Assembly: GCA_049323795.1 (NCBI GenBank)
Contig: JBMOOH010000042.1
Location: 21,861-85,860, forward strand
DNA length: 64,000 nucleotides
DNA from: JAOADN01 sp049323795
GTDB lineage: Bacteria > Pseudomonadota > Alphaproteobacteria > Rhodobacterales > Rhodobacteraceae
Reading direction: 5' to 3'
Part shown: positions 21,824 through 30,460 of the stretch, piece by piece
Position numbering within the stretch: position 1 is the first letter of the stretch
Layout: each line of letters opens with the position of its first letter
The notes under the pieces: model-generated
Seen by the model: the letters and a program-made list of their open reading frames with translations, nothing else
Databases searched by the model: none
Told to the model about the DNA's origin: nothing
Position numbers and translations under genes: made by a program

Positions 21824-22528
21824 TCAGATCATCCGTATCGCGTCCTTGTCCACCGCGAGCATGTAGCCCTTCCGCGCGATGTTCTTCACCAGAAGCTCGC
21901 TCACCATCTGGTTGCCGAGCGCATCCCTCAGCCGCTTGATCCGCATCGCCCCCGCCGCCTCGTCGCATTCCGGCGCGGGCCTGCCGGAGATGACGCTCTC
22001 GATCTCGGCGCCGGAAAGCACATCGTCGTCCATCCGCGCCTCGGCCAGCACCGAAAGCGTCTCGATGGCGGCTTCGGTCAGCCTGAACTCCATGTTGTTC
22101 AGCACGACCGCGTTCTCGCCGCGCGAGATCAGCAGCGACGACACCTGGATGCCCTGCCGCTGGATCTGACCCATCCGCCGGTTGAGCGCGACGATCATCA
22201 CAAGGAACACGAGCGCGGCGACCAGGAGCGCGGCGGCAAAGACGAGGAGGATGAAGATCACCGTCCGGTAGCTCGTCAGCACGTCCTGGAAGGCGGTGCC
22301 GGACTGGGCGAGAATTTCCAGAAGCCGGATCTGGTCGCCCGTCCTCAGGGCGTCGTTCTCGACGAAGATGCGTTCGACCTTGGCGTTGAAGGCATTCGCG
22401 TCGGGCAGGTTCAGGAACAGAAGCACGGCCGCGCCCAGAAGGATCGCCACCACTGCAGCGATCCCCCAGACGACGACGCGGCCCCCGGAGCGGAGGGCCT
22501 CAGTAGCGGAGGAAGTAGGGTCCGGCAC
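21824..22528 (-). CDS. Membrane-anchored winged-helix (Trans_reg_C) protein
   Basis: 234 residues. The proposed GTG start (PDPTSSATEALRSGGR) has AGAGGAAA upstream and overlaps the preceding gene by 29 nt. Two membrane segments are visible: residues about 22-42 (VVVWGIAAVVAILLGAAVLL) and about 88-113 (IFILLVFAAALLVAALVFLV), leaving a roughly 45-residue periplasmic loop. The C-terminal part (from about 130) looks like an OmpR/ToxR-type winged helix: NMEFRLTEAAIETLSVLAEA, then MRIKRLRDALGNQMVSELLV and IARKGYMLAV. It may act as a membrane-bound regulator or sensor, as ToxR-like proteins do. Targets are unknown. Confidence 0.7.
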   Translation of the reverse strand: MPDPTSSATEALRSGGRVVVWGIAAVVAILLGAAVLLFLNLPDANAFNAKVERIFVENDALRTGDQIRLLEILAQSGTAFQDVLTSYRTVIFILLVFAAALLVAALVFLVMIVALNRRMGQIQRQGIQVSSLLISRGENAVVLNNMEFRLTEAAIETLSVLAEARMDDDVLSGAEIESVISGRPAPECDEAAGAMRIKRLRDALGNQMVSELLVKNIARKGYMLAVDKDAIRMI

Positions 22529-22811
22529 TGTCTTTCCTCTGATCGAGCCCTTCGGGTCCGAAGATGGAGAGGATGTTGAGCAGCGTCCAGCCGTCCGATT
22601 CGAGCCTTGGTGCCAATTGACGCGCGGCGGCGTCCTTGCTTTGGCAGGCCGCGCCCGACACCTCGGCCACGCCGTAGTGAAGCCGCAGGGGCCGGTCCTG
22701 CTTCGCCTTGTAGTCGGCGTAGCACTGCGCCGACGCGGCGGTCGCCCACAGCGCGACGGACAGCGCGACCGAAAGCGCGGCGGCGGGAGCGATGGCAAGG
22801 CGGCGTTTCAT
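22500..22811 (-). CDS. Exported small protein, unknown
   Basis: 103 residues with a clear Sec signal peptide (MKRRLAIAPAAALSVALSVA through ATAASA, cleavage before QCYADYK). The mature part ends GWTLLNILSIFGPEGLDQRK and then DSAGPYFLRY. Two cysteines (QCYAD, AACQSK) may form a disulfide. Its 3' end overlaps the winged-helix membrane protein by 29 nt, so the two are probably co-transcribed, and it may interact with that protein's periplasmic loop (inference). Confidence 0.75.
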   Translation of the reverse strand: MKRRLAIAPAAALSVALSVALWATAASAQCYADYKAKQDRPLRLHYGVAEVSGAACQSKDAAARQLAPRLESDGWTLLNILSIFGPEGLDQRKDSAGPYFLRY

Positions 22812-22998
22812 GATGCGGCACGCTGCGCCGCGCCGGGGCGCTAATCAATATCAAACCGCGCAGGGGGGCCGGGTTATCCGATAGCGGGTCTGCGTTATTG
22901 CCTGTCCCGGCCGTCGGCTCCCAGCCTGTCGTCATCGGACCGACACGGCCCGGATCCTCCGGCCCCGGGTCCGGCACGGAACGAAGAGGAGCCCCGCC

Positions 22999-23496
22999 AT
23001 GAACCGTATCACCGCCCTCTGCGCCGCCGCCGCGGTCGCCGCCACCGGCGCCGCCGCACAGCCGGCAGCGGCCGCGACCGACGGCGACAAGGCCGTCGTG
23101 CTGCTCCTCGGTGCGGCGGCTCTGGGGCTTGCGCTGCACCAGAGCGGCAAACCGCCCGGGCCGGCCGCACCGGCGACCCGCGCCGACTGGAAGCCGGGCT
23201 ACGGCATTCCGGACGGCTGGGCCGGCGGCCGGTGGCGGAACGAGGACCGCGACTGGCCTCCCCGTCGCCGGGACCGCCGCGGCCCCATCCCGTCCGAATG
23301 CGTGTTCGAGGCCCGGGTCGGGGGCGGCATCCGCGATGCCGTGTCGCCGCGCTGCGTGGACGAACTGACGCGCATCCGCGTCCTGCCGTGGGCCTGCGCC
23401 TTCGACATCCGCACCTACTACGGGCGGCGGACCGTCTACGACGCAGGCTGCCTGTCGGAACGGGGCTTCTGGATCGAGGGGGTCCGGCGCTACTGA
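22999..23496 (+). CDS. Exported protein, unknown, divergent from the winged-helix pair
   Basis: 165 residues beginning MNRITALCAAAAVAATGAAA, a signal peptide with likely cleavage after AAA. A second hydrophobic run (AVVLLLGAAALGLAL) is followed by an Arg/Trp-rich linker (GRWRNEDRDWPPRRRDRRG). A Cys-containing C-terminal domain has four Cys (SECVFE, SPRCVD, PWACAF, DAGCLS), spaced for two disulfides. An AGGAG site precedes the ATG. Similar proteins occur in Rhodobacterales without known function. Confidence 0.75.
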   Translation: MNRITALCAAAAVAATGAAAQPAAAATDGDKAVVLLLGAAALGLALHQSGKPPGPAAPATRADWKPGYGIPDGWAGGRWRNEDRDWPPRRRDRRGPIPSECVFEARVGGGIRDAVSPRCVDELTRIRVLPWACAFDIRTYYGRRTVYDAGCLSERGFWIEGVRRY

Positions 23497-23661
23497 CGCC
23501 GGGTCTTTCGAGCAGGGCGCGGCTTTCCCCCTTGTTCTGCCGCGCCATGACTGGGGCGGGCGCTTCGGCACCCGCCCCTCTTTCGTGAAACATGCCCGAG
23601 GGTAGTGGGATCGGCGGCGTTCGAGGTTGCGAACCGCCCGGAATCACGCGACGCTTGCGCA

Positions 23662-24297
23662 ATGGCAGGGGGACCGGACTTCAGCTTCGAGGAGGCCGCC
23701 CATGCGCGCGGCTGCCGTCGCGTCGCGGGCGTGGACGAAGTGGGGCGCGGCGCGCTCTGCGGTCCGGTCGTGGCGGCGGCGGTCAGGCTCGATCCCCGGC
23801 GGATCCCCGCGGGACTGAACGATTCGAAACTGCTGACGGCCCGCCAGCGCACCGCCCTGAACGAACGCATCCTTGCGGTGGCCGAGGTTGCGCTCGGCGA
23901 GGCGAGCGTCGAGGAGATCGACAGGCTGAACGTGCTGCGGGCCAGCCAGCTCGCCATGTGCCGGGCGCTGGCGGCGCTGGCCACGCCGCCCGACCATGTG
24001 CTGATCGATGGCCATCTGGTGCCGCCGCAGCTCGACCGGAGCGCCGAGGCTGTGGTCAGGGGCGACGCCCGCTCGCTGTCGATCGCCGCCGCGTCGATCG
24101 TGGCCAAGGTTCACCGGGACCGGCTGATGGTGGATTTGGCGCAACAGCATCCCGGCTACGGGTGGGAAAGAAACGCCGGCTATCCGACGGCGGACCATGT
24201 CGCCGGGCTCACTGCGCTGGGCGCAACCCCACACCATAGACGCACATTTGCGCCGGTCCACAACATATTGTATCAAGAGAAATTCTTAACCCATTGA
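23662..24297 (+). CDS. rnhB: Ribonuclease HII
   Basis: Cleaves the RNA strand of RNA-DNA hybrids, including single ribonucleotides in DNA. 211 residues from MAGGPDFSFEEAAHARGCRR. It contains the GVDEVGRGALCGPVVAAAV motif with catalytic Asp/Glu, the NDSKLLTARQR loop, HVLIDGHLVP, and DARSLSIAAASIVAKVHRDR. An upstream ATG at 23605 is possible but adds a non-conserved stretch. The stop codon lies in the first GANTC site ahead of ccrM. rnhB-ccrM is a frequent alphaproteobacterial gene order. Confidence 0.94.
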   Translation: MAGGPDFSFEEAAHARGCRRVAGVDEVGRGALCGPVVAAAVRLDPRRIPAGLNDSKLLTARQRTALNERILAVAEVALGEASVEEIDRLNVLRASQLAMCRALAALATPPDHVLIDGHLVPPQLDRSAEAVVRGDARSLSIAAASIVAKVHRDRLMVDLAQQHPGYGWERNAGYPTADHVAGLTALGATPHHRRTFAPVHNILYQEKFLTH

Positions 24298-24334
24298 TTC
24301 AATAAAGAATTTGACGCCGAATCGGCCCTGACTC
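24286..24334 (+). promoter_or_regulatory. Cluster of three GANTC sites upstream of ccrM (putative methylation-responsive control region)
   Basis: GATTC at 24296-24300, GAATC at 24319-24323 and GACTC at 24330-24334 lie within 39 bp, about 80-115 bp before the ccrM start. GANTC is the CcrM target. In Caulobacter, methylated GANTC sites repress ccrM transcription. A TTAACC half-site at 24286-24291 resembles half of a CtrA box, but no second half is seen at the usual spacing. Confidence 0.6.
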
Positions 24335-24412
24335 ATCCTTGCGGCGACGAATACCGGGCAGGCAGCGACCCGGACCAGGCCGGCGACAGACCGGGGATGA
24401 GGCAGAGACACG

Positions 24413-25522
24413 ATGACACGGGTTGCGACGCGCGGGCGGGGGCCGGCCCTGCCGGTCGACGAGATACTGGCCGGCGACTGCGTGCAGACCATGGCCGCAC
24501 TGCCGGACGGATGCGTCGATCTGATCTTCGCCGACCCGCCCTACAACCTCCAGCTTCGCGGCGATCTGCACCGGCCCGACAACAGCCGTGTCGATGCCGT
24601 GGACGACCACTGGGACCGGTTCGCAAGCTTTGCCGAATACGACCGGTTCACCCGCGACTGGCTGGCCGGGGCGCGCCGCATCCTGAAGCCTGACGGAGCG
24701 ATCTGGGTGATCGGATCCTATCACAACATCTTCCGCGTCGGCGCGGCGATGCAGGACCTCGGGTTCTGGCTTCTGAACGATGTTGTCTGGCGCAAGACGA
24801 ACCCGATGCCGAACTTCCGCGGCAAGCGGCTGACCAACGCGCACGAGACGCTGATCTGGGCCTCCCGGGCCGAAGCGTCGAAATACACCTTCAACTACGA
24901 GGCGCTGAAGGCGCTGAACGACGGCGTGCAGATGCGGTCGGACTGGACGATCCCCCTCTGCACCGGCAGCGAGCGGCTGAAGGACGGCAACGGCGACAAG
25001 GCGCACCCGACCCAGAAGCCCGAGGCGCTGCTCCACCGCATCATCGTGGCGGCGACAGGCCCGGGCGACCTGATCCTCGACCCGTTCTTCGGAACCGGAA
25101 CGACCGGCGCGGTGGCGAAGATGCTCGGCCGGCATTTCATCGGCATCGAGCGGGAGGAAAGCTACCGCAGGGTGGCCGAGGCCCGGATCGCGCGTGTCCG
25201 GCCGTTCGAGCGCGACGCCCTGGCGACCACCGCCTCGCGCCGGTCGGAACCGCGCATCCCGTTCGGCCAGCTCGTCGAGCGCGGCCTCCTGCGCCCGGGC
25301 GAGATCCTCGTCAGCCCCCGCCGGATCGCCGCCAAGGTCCGGGCCGATGGAACGCTGGTGGCCGAAGGCGTCACCGGTTCCATCCACCAGGTCGGCGCGC
25401 ATCTGGAGGGGGCCCCGTCCTGCAACGGCTGGATGTACTGGAGTTTCCTGCGCGAGGGGCAGGCGGTGCCGATCGATGTCCTTCGCCAGCAGGTGCGCGC
25501 CGAGATGGGCGATCGGTCCTGA
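24413..25522 (+). CDS. ccrM: Cell-cycle-regulated adenine DNA methyltransferase CcrM (GANTC)
   Basis: A 369-residue beta-class N6-adenine methyltransferase. It has the catalytic DPPY in FADPPYNLQL near residue 40, the C-terminal SAM-binding FFGTGTTG in LDPFFGTGTTGAVAKML, and the target-recognition region between. The roughly 80-residue C-terminal extension typical of CcrM and required for DNA recognition is present (IPFGQLVERGLLRPGEILVS, SCNGWMYWSFLREGQAVPID). It methylates GANTC after replication and coordinates cell-cycle genes in alphaproteobacteria. A strong terminator follows. Confidence 0.96.
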   Translation: MTRVATRGRGPALPVDEILAGDCVQTMAALPDGCVDLIFADPPYNLQLRGDLHRPDNSRVDAVDDHWDRFASFAEYDRFTRDWLAGARRILKPDGAIWVIGSYHNIFRVGAAMQDLGFWLLNDVVWRKTNPMPNFRGKRLTNAHETLIWASRAEASKYTFNYEALKALNDGVQMRSDWTIPLCTGSERLKDGNGDKAHPTQKPEALLHRIIVAATGPGDLILDPFFGTGTTGAVAKMLGRHFIGIEREESYRRVAEARIARVRPFERDALATTASRRSEPRIPFGQLVERGLLRPGEILVSPRRIAAKVRADGTLVAEGVTGSIHQVGAHLEGAPSCNGWMYWSFLREGQAVPIDVLRQQVRAEMGDRS

Positions 25523-25568
25523 GTTCAAGAAACCGCCGGTGCCTGTGGTCTGACCAGGGCACTTCACT

Positions 25569-25598
25569 GGCCCCGCCGACACTCGGCGGGGCCCTTTT
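25569..25598 (+). terminator. Rho-independent terminator after ccrM
   Basis: GGCCCCGCCG pairs with CGGCGGGGCC around a 5-nt loop, followed by CTTTT. It lies 46 bp after the ccrM stop and just before the convergent SHMT-like gene. Confidence 0.85.
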
Positions 25599-25618
25599 CC
25601 TGTCAGGCGTTGAAGTTT

Positions 25619-26938
25619 TCAGGCGTTGACGTAGTGCAGCCCGGTGAAGCGCCGCCGCAGTTCCGCGGTCCTCGGCGCGATCCCGGCCGGATCGCTTGCC
25701 CTCAGCCCCTCGGCGATGAGCCGGGCAAGCGCGGGCGCGTCGGCCGGCGTCACCCCCCGGCGCACCAGTTCCGGCGTCCCGATCCGCAGTCCGTTCAGGT
25801 CGTCCGGCACACCGGCCGCCGGCAGGCCGATCCCGCAGGCGAGAAAGCCGGCCTGCCGCAGCCGCCTCGACGCCGACTGCCCGCCGCCCCAGGCCGCCGC
25901 GAGAAGCGCGAACTGGTGCGACCCGGTCGCACCGCGGGACGTGCGGAAGACGGGCAGCCCCTCGCTCTCGAGCGCTTCTGCCAGTGCCTGGGACAACGCG
26001 ACCATGGCGCGGGCATAGGCGGCGCCGTGGCTGCGCCAGTCCAGAAGCGAGATCGCGAGCGCCGCCGATTTCGACACGTCGAAGTTCGCGGTCATCCCCG
26101 GGAAGGCGATCGAATCCAGCCGCTCGGCCAGGTCCTCGTCATCGGTCACGACGAGACCGCCCGCCGGGCCGCCGAGGCTCTTGTAGGTGCTCATCGTCAT
26201 CAGGTGCGCCCCCTCGGCCAGCGGATTGGCCCAGACCCCGCCGGCGATGAGCCCGCACTGGTGCGCGGCGTCGAAAAGGACCTTCGCCCCGACGCTGTCG
26301 GCCACGGCCCGGATCTCGGCCACCGGATGCGGAAACAGGTTCAGGCTGCCGCCCACGGTGATGATCTTCGGCCGCACCCGCCCGGCAAGTTCGGCGAGCC
26401 CCGCGATGTCCACCGTGTAGCCGTCTGCCGCCACCGGGGCCGGATGCGTGACCAGACCGTAGAGCCCGGCGCAGCCCGCCGCATGATGCGTCACATGTCC
26501 GCCGACCTGGGCCGGGGGGGCGATGATCGCGTCGCCCGGCCTGGCGAGCGCCATGAACCCGTAGAGGTTCGCAAGCGCGCCCGACCCCACCCTGATCTCG
26601 GCAAACCGCGCCCCGAAGACCTGCGCGGCGAGTTCGGCCGCGATGACCTCGATCTCCTCGATGGCCTCCAGACCCATCTCGTACTTGTCGCCCGGATAGC
26701 CGAGCGAGGGGCGCGACCCGAGCCCTTCCGCAAGCGCCGCCTCGGCGCGCGGGTTCATCACGTTCGTCGCAGGGTTCAGGTTGAAGCATTCGGCATCGTG
26801 GATCGCCGCGTTCCTGGCGATCAGCGCCTCGATCCGCGCGACCTCGGCCGCCGCATCCGCGCCGGTCATCGCGGCAAGGTGCTGGACGTGATCCTCGGCG
26901 GCGGCAGGAACCCAGCGTCGGCGGGCAAGTGCGGTCAT
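25619..26938 (-). CDS. Serine hydroxymethyltransferase-like PLP enzyme
   Basis: 439 residues from MTALARRRWVPAAAEDHVQH. Fold-type I PLP enzyme of the SHMT group: NLNPATNVMNPRAEAALAEG, GYPGDKYEMGLEAIEEIEVI, AAHQCGLIAGGVW, and the PLP-lysine region MTMSTYKSLGGPAGG. Canonical GlyA has TTHKTLRGPRGG at this point, so the active-site loop differs. The last part has GLRIGTPELVRRG as in SHMT. It may act on serine or an alpha-substituted serine, or as an aldolase. An additional canonical glyA probably exists elsewhere in the genome (inference). It converges with ccrM. Confidence 0.7.
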   Translation of the reverse strand: MTALARRRWVPAAAEDHVQHLAAMTGADAAAEVARIEALIARNAAIHDAECFNLNPATNVMNPRAEAALAEGLGSRPSLGYPGDKYEMGLEAIEEIEVIAAELAAQVFGARFAEIRVGSGALANLYGFMALARPGDAIIAPPAQVGGHVTHHAAGCAGLYGLVTHPAPVAADGYTVDIAGLAELAGRVRPKIITVGGSLNLFPHPVAEIRAVADSVGAKVLFDAAHQCGLIAGGVWANPLAEGAHLMTMSTYKSLGGPAGGLVVTDDEDLAERLDSIAFPGMTANFDVSKSAALAISLLDWRSHGAAYARAMVALSQALAEALESEGLPVFRTSRGATGSHQFALLAAAWGGGQSASRRLRQAGFLACGIGLPAAGVPDDLNGLRIGTPELVRRGVTPADAPALARLIAEGLRASDPAGIAPRTAELRRRFTGLHYVNA

Positions 26939-27138
26939 GGCGCGTCTCCTTCTGTCGGGTCCGACGATGTGGCGGCGCGCGCCTGCACGCAACCCGGAGA
27001 CTCGTGAAGATGGGGCCCGGGAAGACCGGACCCCGCCCGATGGAGCCCGCGCCGCGCCCGGCCGGGCGGCGGCCTTCGACCGGCTCCGCGCCGCGATGCG
27101 CGCGCTTTCCGGCACGGTCAAATGCCGGGATCGAACCC

Positions 27139-28449
27139 CTAGTCCGTGCTCGCCAGCCCCTCGGGCCGGCCGACGACGACGAAGCGGAGCGCGTCCGCGG
27201 ACATGAGGCGCGCCGCGACCCGCCTGACGTCGTCCGTGGTCACCGCCTCGACCTTCGCGTTCCGGGTCGTGACGTAGTCGATGGGCAGGCCCTGCATCTG
27301 CATGCCGACAAGGATGCCCGCGATCGGTCCGTTCCCGTCGAAGCGAAGCGGATAGGCCCCGGTGAGATAGGTCTTGGCGGCCGAAAGCTCGGCGTCGGTC
27401 ACACCCCCGGCGGCGGCCCGCGCCCATTCGTCGCGCACCACCTTCACCGTCTCGGCCACCTTGTCGTTCGATGACGAGAACGAGCCCTGCCAGACATCGG
27501 CAAACTGCATCGTGACGAGGGCCGTCGAGATTCCGTAGGTCAGGCCCCGCTTCTCGCGGACCTCGGCCATGAGGCGCGCGGTAAAGCCGCTGCCGCCGAG
27601 GATCTGGTTCAGCACGAAGGCCGCGAAGAAGTCGGGGTCGTCCCGGGCGATCCCGGCCTGTCCGAAGACCACGGTGGACTGCGGCGAAGCATAGTCCACG
27701 ACGGTGACGCCGCCCCGGACAAGGAAGGGCGCGCGGCCGGGCGGTGCCGCCCCCTCGGCCGGCAGCGCGCCGAGAAGCCGGTCGAGAAGGGCGCCGAGCG
27801 TCGCCGCGTCGATGTCGCCGACAGCCGCGACATAGACGCGGTCGCGGGCCAGCACCGCATCGCGGGCCGCGACCAGATCCCCGCGGGTCAGCCCGGCAAC
27901 GCTTTCGGGGGTGCCGTCGCTCGACGTGGCGTAGGGGTGATCCCCGAAGGCGAGGCGATCGAAGGCGCGTCCGGCGATGCTGCCGGGGCTGGTCGCGTCA
28001 GACTCGATGCTTGACAGCACCTGCCCGCGCACGCGGTCGATCGCGTCCTGGTCGAAGCGGGTCTCGACGAGCGCCTTGCGCAGCAGCTCGACCGAGGCGT
28101 CGCGGTTCTCGGTGAGGAACCTGGCCGAGACGGACACGGCGTCATCGTTCGCGCCGAAGGAGAACCCGGCGGCGAGTGCCTCGCGCGCTTCCGCGAAGGC
28201 CCGGGCGTCGAGTTCGCCCGCGCCCTCCTCGAGAAGCCCGGCCATCAGGTTGACGGCGCCGCGCTTTCCGGGCGGATCGACGGCCGATCCGCCGAGGAAC
28301 CGCAGTTCCAGCGCCACGAAGGGCAGGGTGCGGTCCTCGACCAGCCAGGCGCGGATGCCGCCGGGCGAGGTCACGTCCTCGATGGTGATCGCAGCCCGTG
28401 CGGGCAGGGCCGCGACAAGGGTCGCGAGGGCAATCAGAAGGCCCTTCAT
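27139..28449 (-). CDS. M16-family protein, catalytically inactive partner subunit
   Basis: 436 residues with a signal peptide (MKGLLIALATLVAALPARAA). It shows the M16 fold (LVEDRTLPFVALELRFLGGS, GAVNLMAGLLEEGAGELDAR) but lacks the HxxEH zinc motif; the position reads NLMAGLLEEG. The C-terminal half has the R/Y pair typical of M16C (REKRGLTYGIST). In M16B pairs, the inactive subunit forms a clamp with the active one, here the adjacent upstream gene (ATGA overlap). It acts in the periplasm; substrates are unknown. Confidence 0.85.
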   Translation of the reverse strand: MKGLLIALATLVAALPARAAITIEDVTSPGGIRAWLVEDRTLPFVALELRFLGGSAVDPPGKRGAVNLMAGLLEEGAGELDARAFAEAREALAAGFSFGANDDAVSVSARFLTENRDASVELLRKALVETRFDQDAIDRVRGQVLSSIESDATSPGSIAGRAFDRLAFGDHPYATSSDGTPESVAGLTRGDLVAARDAVLARDRVYVAAVGDIDAATLGALLDRLLGALPAEGAAPPGRAPFLVRGGVTVVDYASPQSTVVFGQAGIARDDPDFFAAFVLNQILGGSGFTARLMAEVREKRGLTYGISTALVTMQFADVWQGSFSSSNDKVAETVKVVRDEWARAAAGGVTDAELSAAKTYLTGAYPLRFDGNGPIAGILVGMQMQGLPIDYVTTRNAKVEAVTTDDVRRVAARLMSADALRFVVVGRPEGLASTD

Positions 28450-29777
28450 TCCTGCGCCTCCGCCGTCCGCTCGAGCCAGCCGGTGACGGACCGGGCCGGA
28501 ACGAACACGTCGCGGGCGGCGGCCACCACCTCCTCGGCCGTCACCGCCTGGAGGATGTCGGGCCAGGCCTCGACATCGGCGATCGTCAGGCCCGAGGCCA
28601 GCCCTTCGCCGTAACGCATGGCGAGGTACTGGGTGCTGTCCTTGCCATAGATGATGCCCGCGCGGATCTGCGCCTTGATGCGGTCGAGCTGGGCCGGATC
28701 GACGCCCGTCTCGATGAACGCCTTGAGCGCCGAATCGAGCGCCGCCTCGCCCTCCGCGAGGCCGGTGCCCGCGTTCGGGACGACGACGATGCCGAAGGTT
28801 GTGTCGTCGTAGGACGTGCCCTCGTAGCTGGCCGACACGTAGAGCGCGATCTTGCGGTCGAAGACCAGGCCACGCCCGAGAACCGAGGTCTGTATGTTGC
28901 CGCCGAGAAGTTCGGCAAGGATCGTCAGGGCGGCGGCCTTCTTCTGGTCGCCGGGGTCGCGTTCGGGGGCAAGCCAGGTGCGCACGACATAGGGCTGCGC
29001 GACGTTCGGGTCGGCGTAGGTCAGCCGGCGCGGCGACAGTTGCGGAGGTTCCTGCGGGCGCGCCCGCTCGACGGCCGGGCCGGTCGCGGCAATCTGGCCG
29101 TAGGTCCTTTCGGCCAGTGCGCGGACCTGATCGGGGGTCACGTCACCCGCGACGACCAGAATGGCGTTCTGCGGGGCGTACCGGCTCCGGTACCAGTCGA
29201 GCGCATCCTCGCGCGTCAGGGAGGCGATCTCCTGCTTCCAGCCGATCGTCGGCGTGCCGTAGGGATGGTTGAGGAACTGCGCGGCGCGAAGCTGTTCGCC
29301 AAAGAGCGCGCCGGGATCGCTGTCGGTCCGCTCGGCGCGTTCCTCGATGATGACCTCGCGTTCCGTCCGCCAGTCGTCGTCGGAAATCCGGAGATTCCGC
29401 ATCCGGTCGGCCTCCATCTCCATCACGAGCGGCAGGCGGTCGGCGGCGACGCGCTGGACATAGGCCGTGTAGTCATAGGAGGTGAAGGCGTTGTCCGAGC
29501 CGCCGTTTGCCTGAACGATCTTCGAAAGCTGGCCGGAGGGCACCTTGTCGGTGCCCTTGAACATCAGGTGCTCGAGGAAATGCGCCACGCCCGACACGCC
29601 GCGCCGCTCGTCGGCGGATCCCGCCCTGTACCAGACCATCTGGACGACAACGGGGGCGCGGCGGTCCTCGATCACCACCGCCTGCAATCCGTTCGCCAGC
29701 GTGAAGGACGATACCTGTTGCGCCAGGACCGGCGACGCGGCGAGAGCGAGAACGAGCGCGGACAATACGGCCTTCAT
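28446..29777 (-). CDS. M16-family zinc metallopeptidase, active subunit
   Basis: 443 residues from MKAVLSALVLALAASPVLAQ, a signal peptide with cleavage after LAQ. It has the inverted zinc motif HFLEH in GVSGVAHFLEHLMFKGTDKV, with the distal Glu in EREVIIEERAERTDS. The ATG at 29777 was chosen because it starts the signal peptide. It is paired with the inactive M16 gene downstream. The pair lies beside the bamF-like and lspA genes, a conserved Rhodobacterales order, and likely degrades peptides in the periplasm. Confidence 0.9.
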   Translation of the reverse strand: MKAVLSALVLALAASPVLAQQVSSFTLANGLQAVVIEDRRAPVVVQMVWYRAGSADERRGVSGVAHFLEHLMFKGTDKVPSGQLSKIVQANGGSDNAFTSYDYTAYVQRVAADRLPLVMEMEADRMRNLRISDDDWRTEREVIIEERAERTDSDPGALFGEQLRAAQFLNHPYGTPTIGWKQEIASLTREDALDWYRSRYAPQNAILVVAGDVTPDQVRALAERTYGQIAATGPAVERARPQEPPQLSPRRLTYADPNVAQPYVVRTWLAPERDPGDQKKAAALTILAELLGGNIQTSVLGRGLVFDRKIALYVSASYEGTSYDDTTFGIVVVPNAGTGLAEGEAALDSALKAFIETGVDPAQLDRIKAQIRAGIIYGKDSTQYLAMRYGEGLASGLTIADVEAWPDILQAVTAEEVVAAARDVFVPARSVTGWLERTAEAQE

Positions 29778-29864
29778 GCGGATTCCATGACCTTCCGGGG
29801 CGGATGATGCGGCTGCTGCGGCGCGCGGCAAGGCCCGCCGGGGCAAGGGCGGGGCACGACTGCG

Positions 29865-30407
29865 TTACTGCGCCTCGGGGTCGGGCGGCGCGCCGACGGT
29901 GCGGACGCCGAGCTTGCGCCAGCGTTCCAGCTCGATGTGCTGGTCGAGCGACATCCGGCGGTAGGCCTTGAAGTAGACGTTCGTGCCGAACAGCCGTTCG
30001 AGCGGCTTGCCGCGGTTCTTCCTGCGGAACTCGAGGTCCTCGGCCGCCAGCGCCTCGCGGATGTCCGGGGCGACGCCGAACCGTGCGGCATAGCTCACCA
30101 GTCCGCCGTCCGAGGTGACGGCGCCCTTTCGGGCCAGCCGGTCCGGGTTGCCGCCGAGTGCCGCGACGGCATCCGCCTCGGGCGTCGGATCGGTGATGTT
30201 CGTCCCGCCCGGCGTCGGTTCGGGAAGGCTCGCCATGTCCTTTGGCAGTTGCAGCGGCTTCGTGGGCAGGATGGCGAACTCGTCCGGCGTCCGCACCGTG
30301 GACTGCACGTTCATCAGCCGGGGCGGGCGGTCGGGGTTGCGGGCGCAGCCCTGAAGCACGGCCGCCGCGACGACCGCCACCGCCAGAACTCGCCTCGCTG
30401 ACTGCAT
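29865..30407 (-). CDS. DUF3035 lipoprotein (BamF-like)
   Basis: 180 residues beginning MQSARRVLAVAVVAAAVLQG, with lipobox LQGC followed by ARNPD, so a lipid-anchored protein. It contains TVRTPDEFAILPTKPLQLPK, characteristic of DUF3035. Some alphaproteobacterial members are annotated as the BAM-complex subunit BamF. The gene adjacent upstream is lspA, which encodes the peptidase that would process it. The C-terminus is helical with many Arg/Glu. The role at the BAM complex is inferred from family annotation. Confidence 0.8.
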   Translation of the reverse strand: MQSARRVLAVAVVAAAVLQGCARNPDRPPRLMNVQSTVRTPDEFAILPTKPLQLPKDMASLPEPTPGGTNITDPTPEADAVAALGGNPDRLARKGAVTSDGGLVSYAARFGVAPDIREALAAEDLEFRRKNRGKPLERLFGTNVYFKAYRRMSLDQHIELERWRKLGVRTVGAPPDPEAQ

Positions 30408-30460
30408 CGCCCGGCCCCCATGACGCTTCCGGCCCGTCTTAGCGCACTGGCTGGCGCGCG

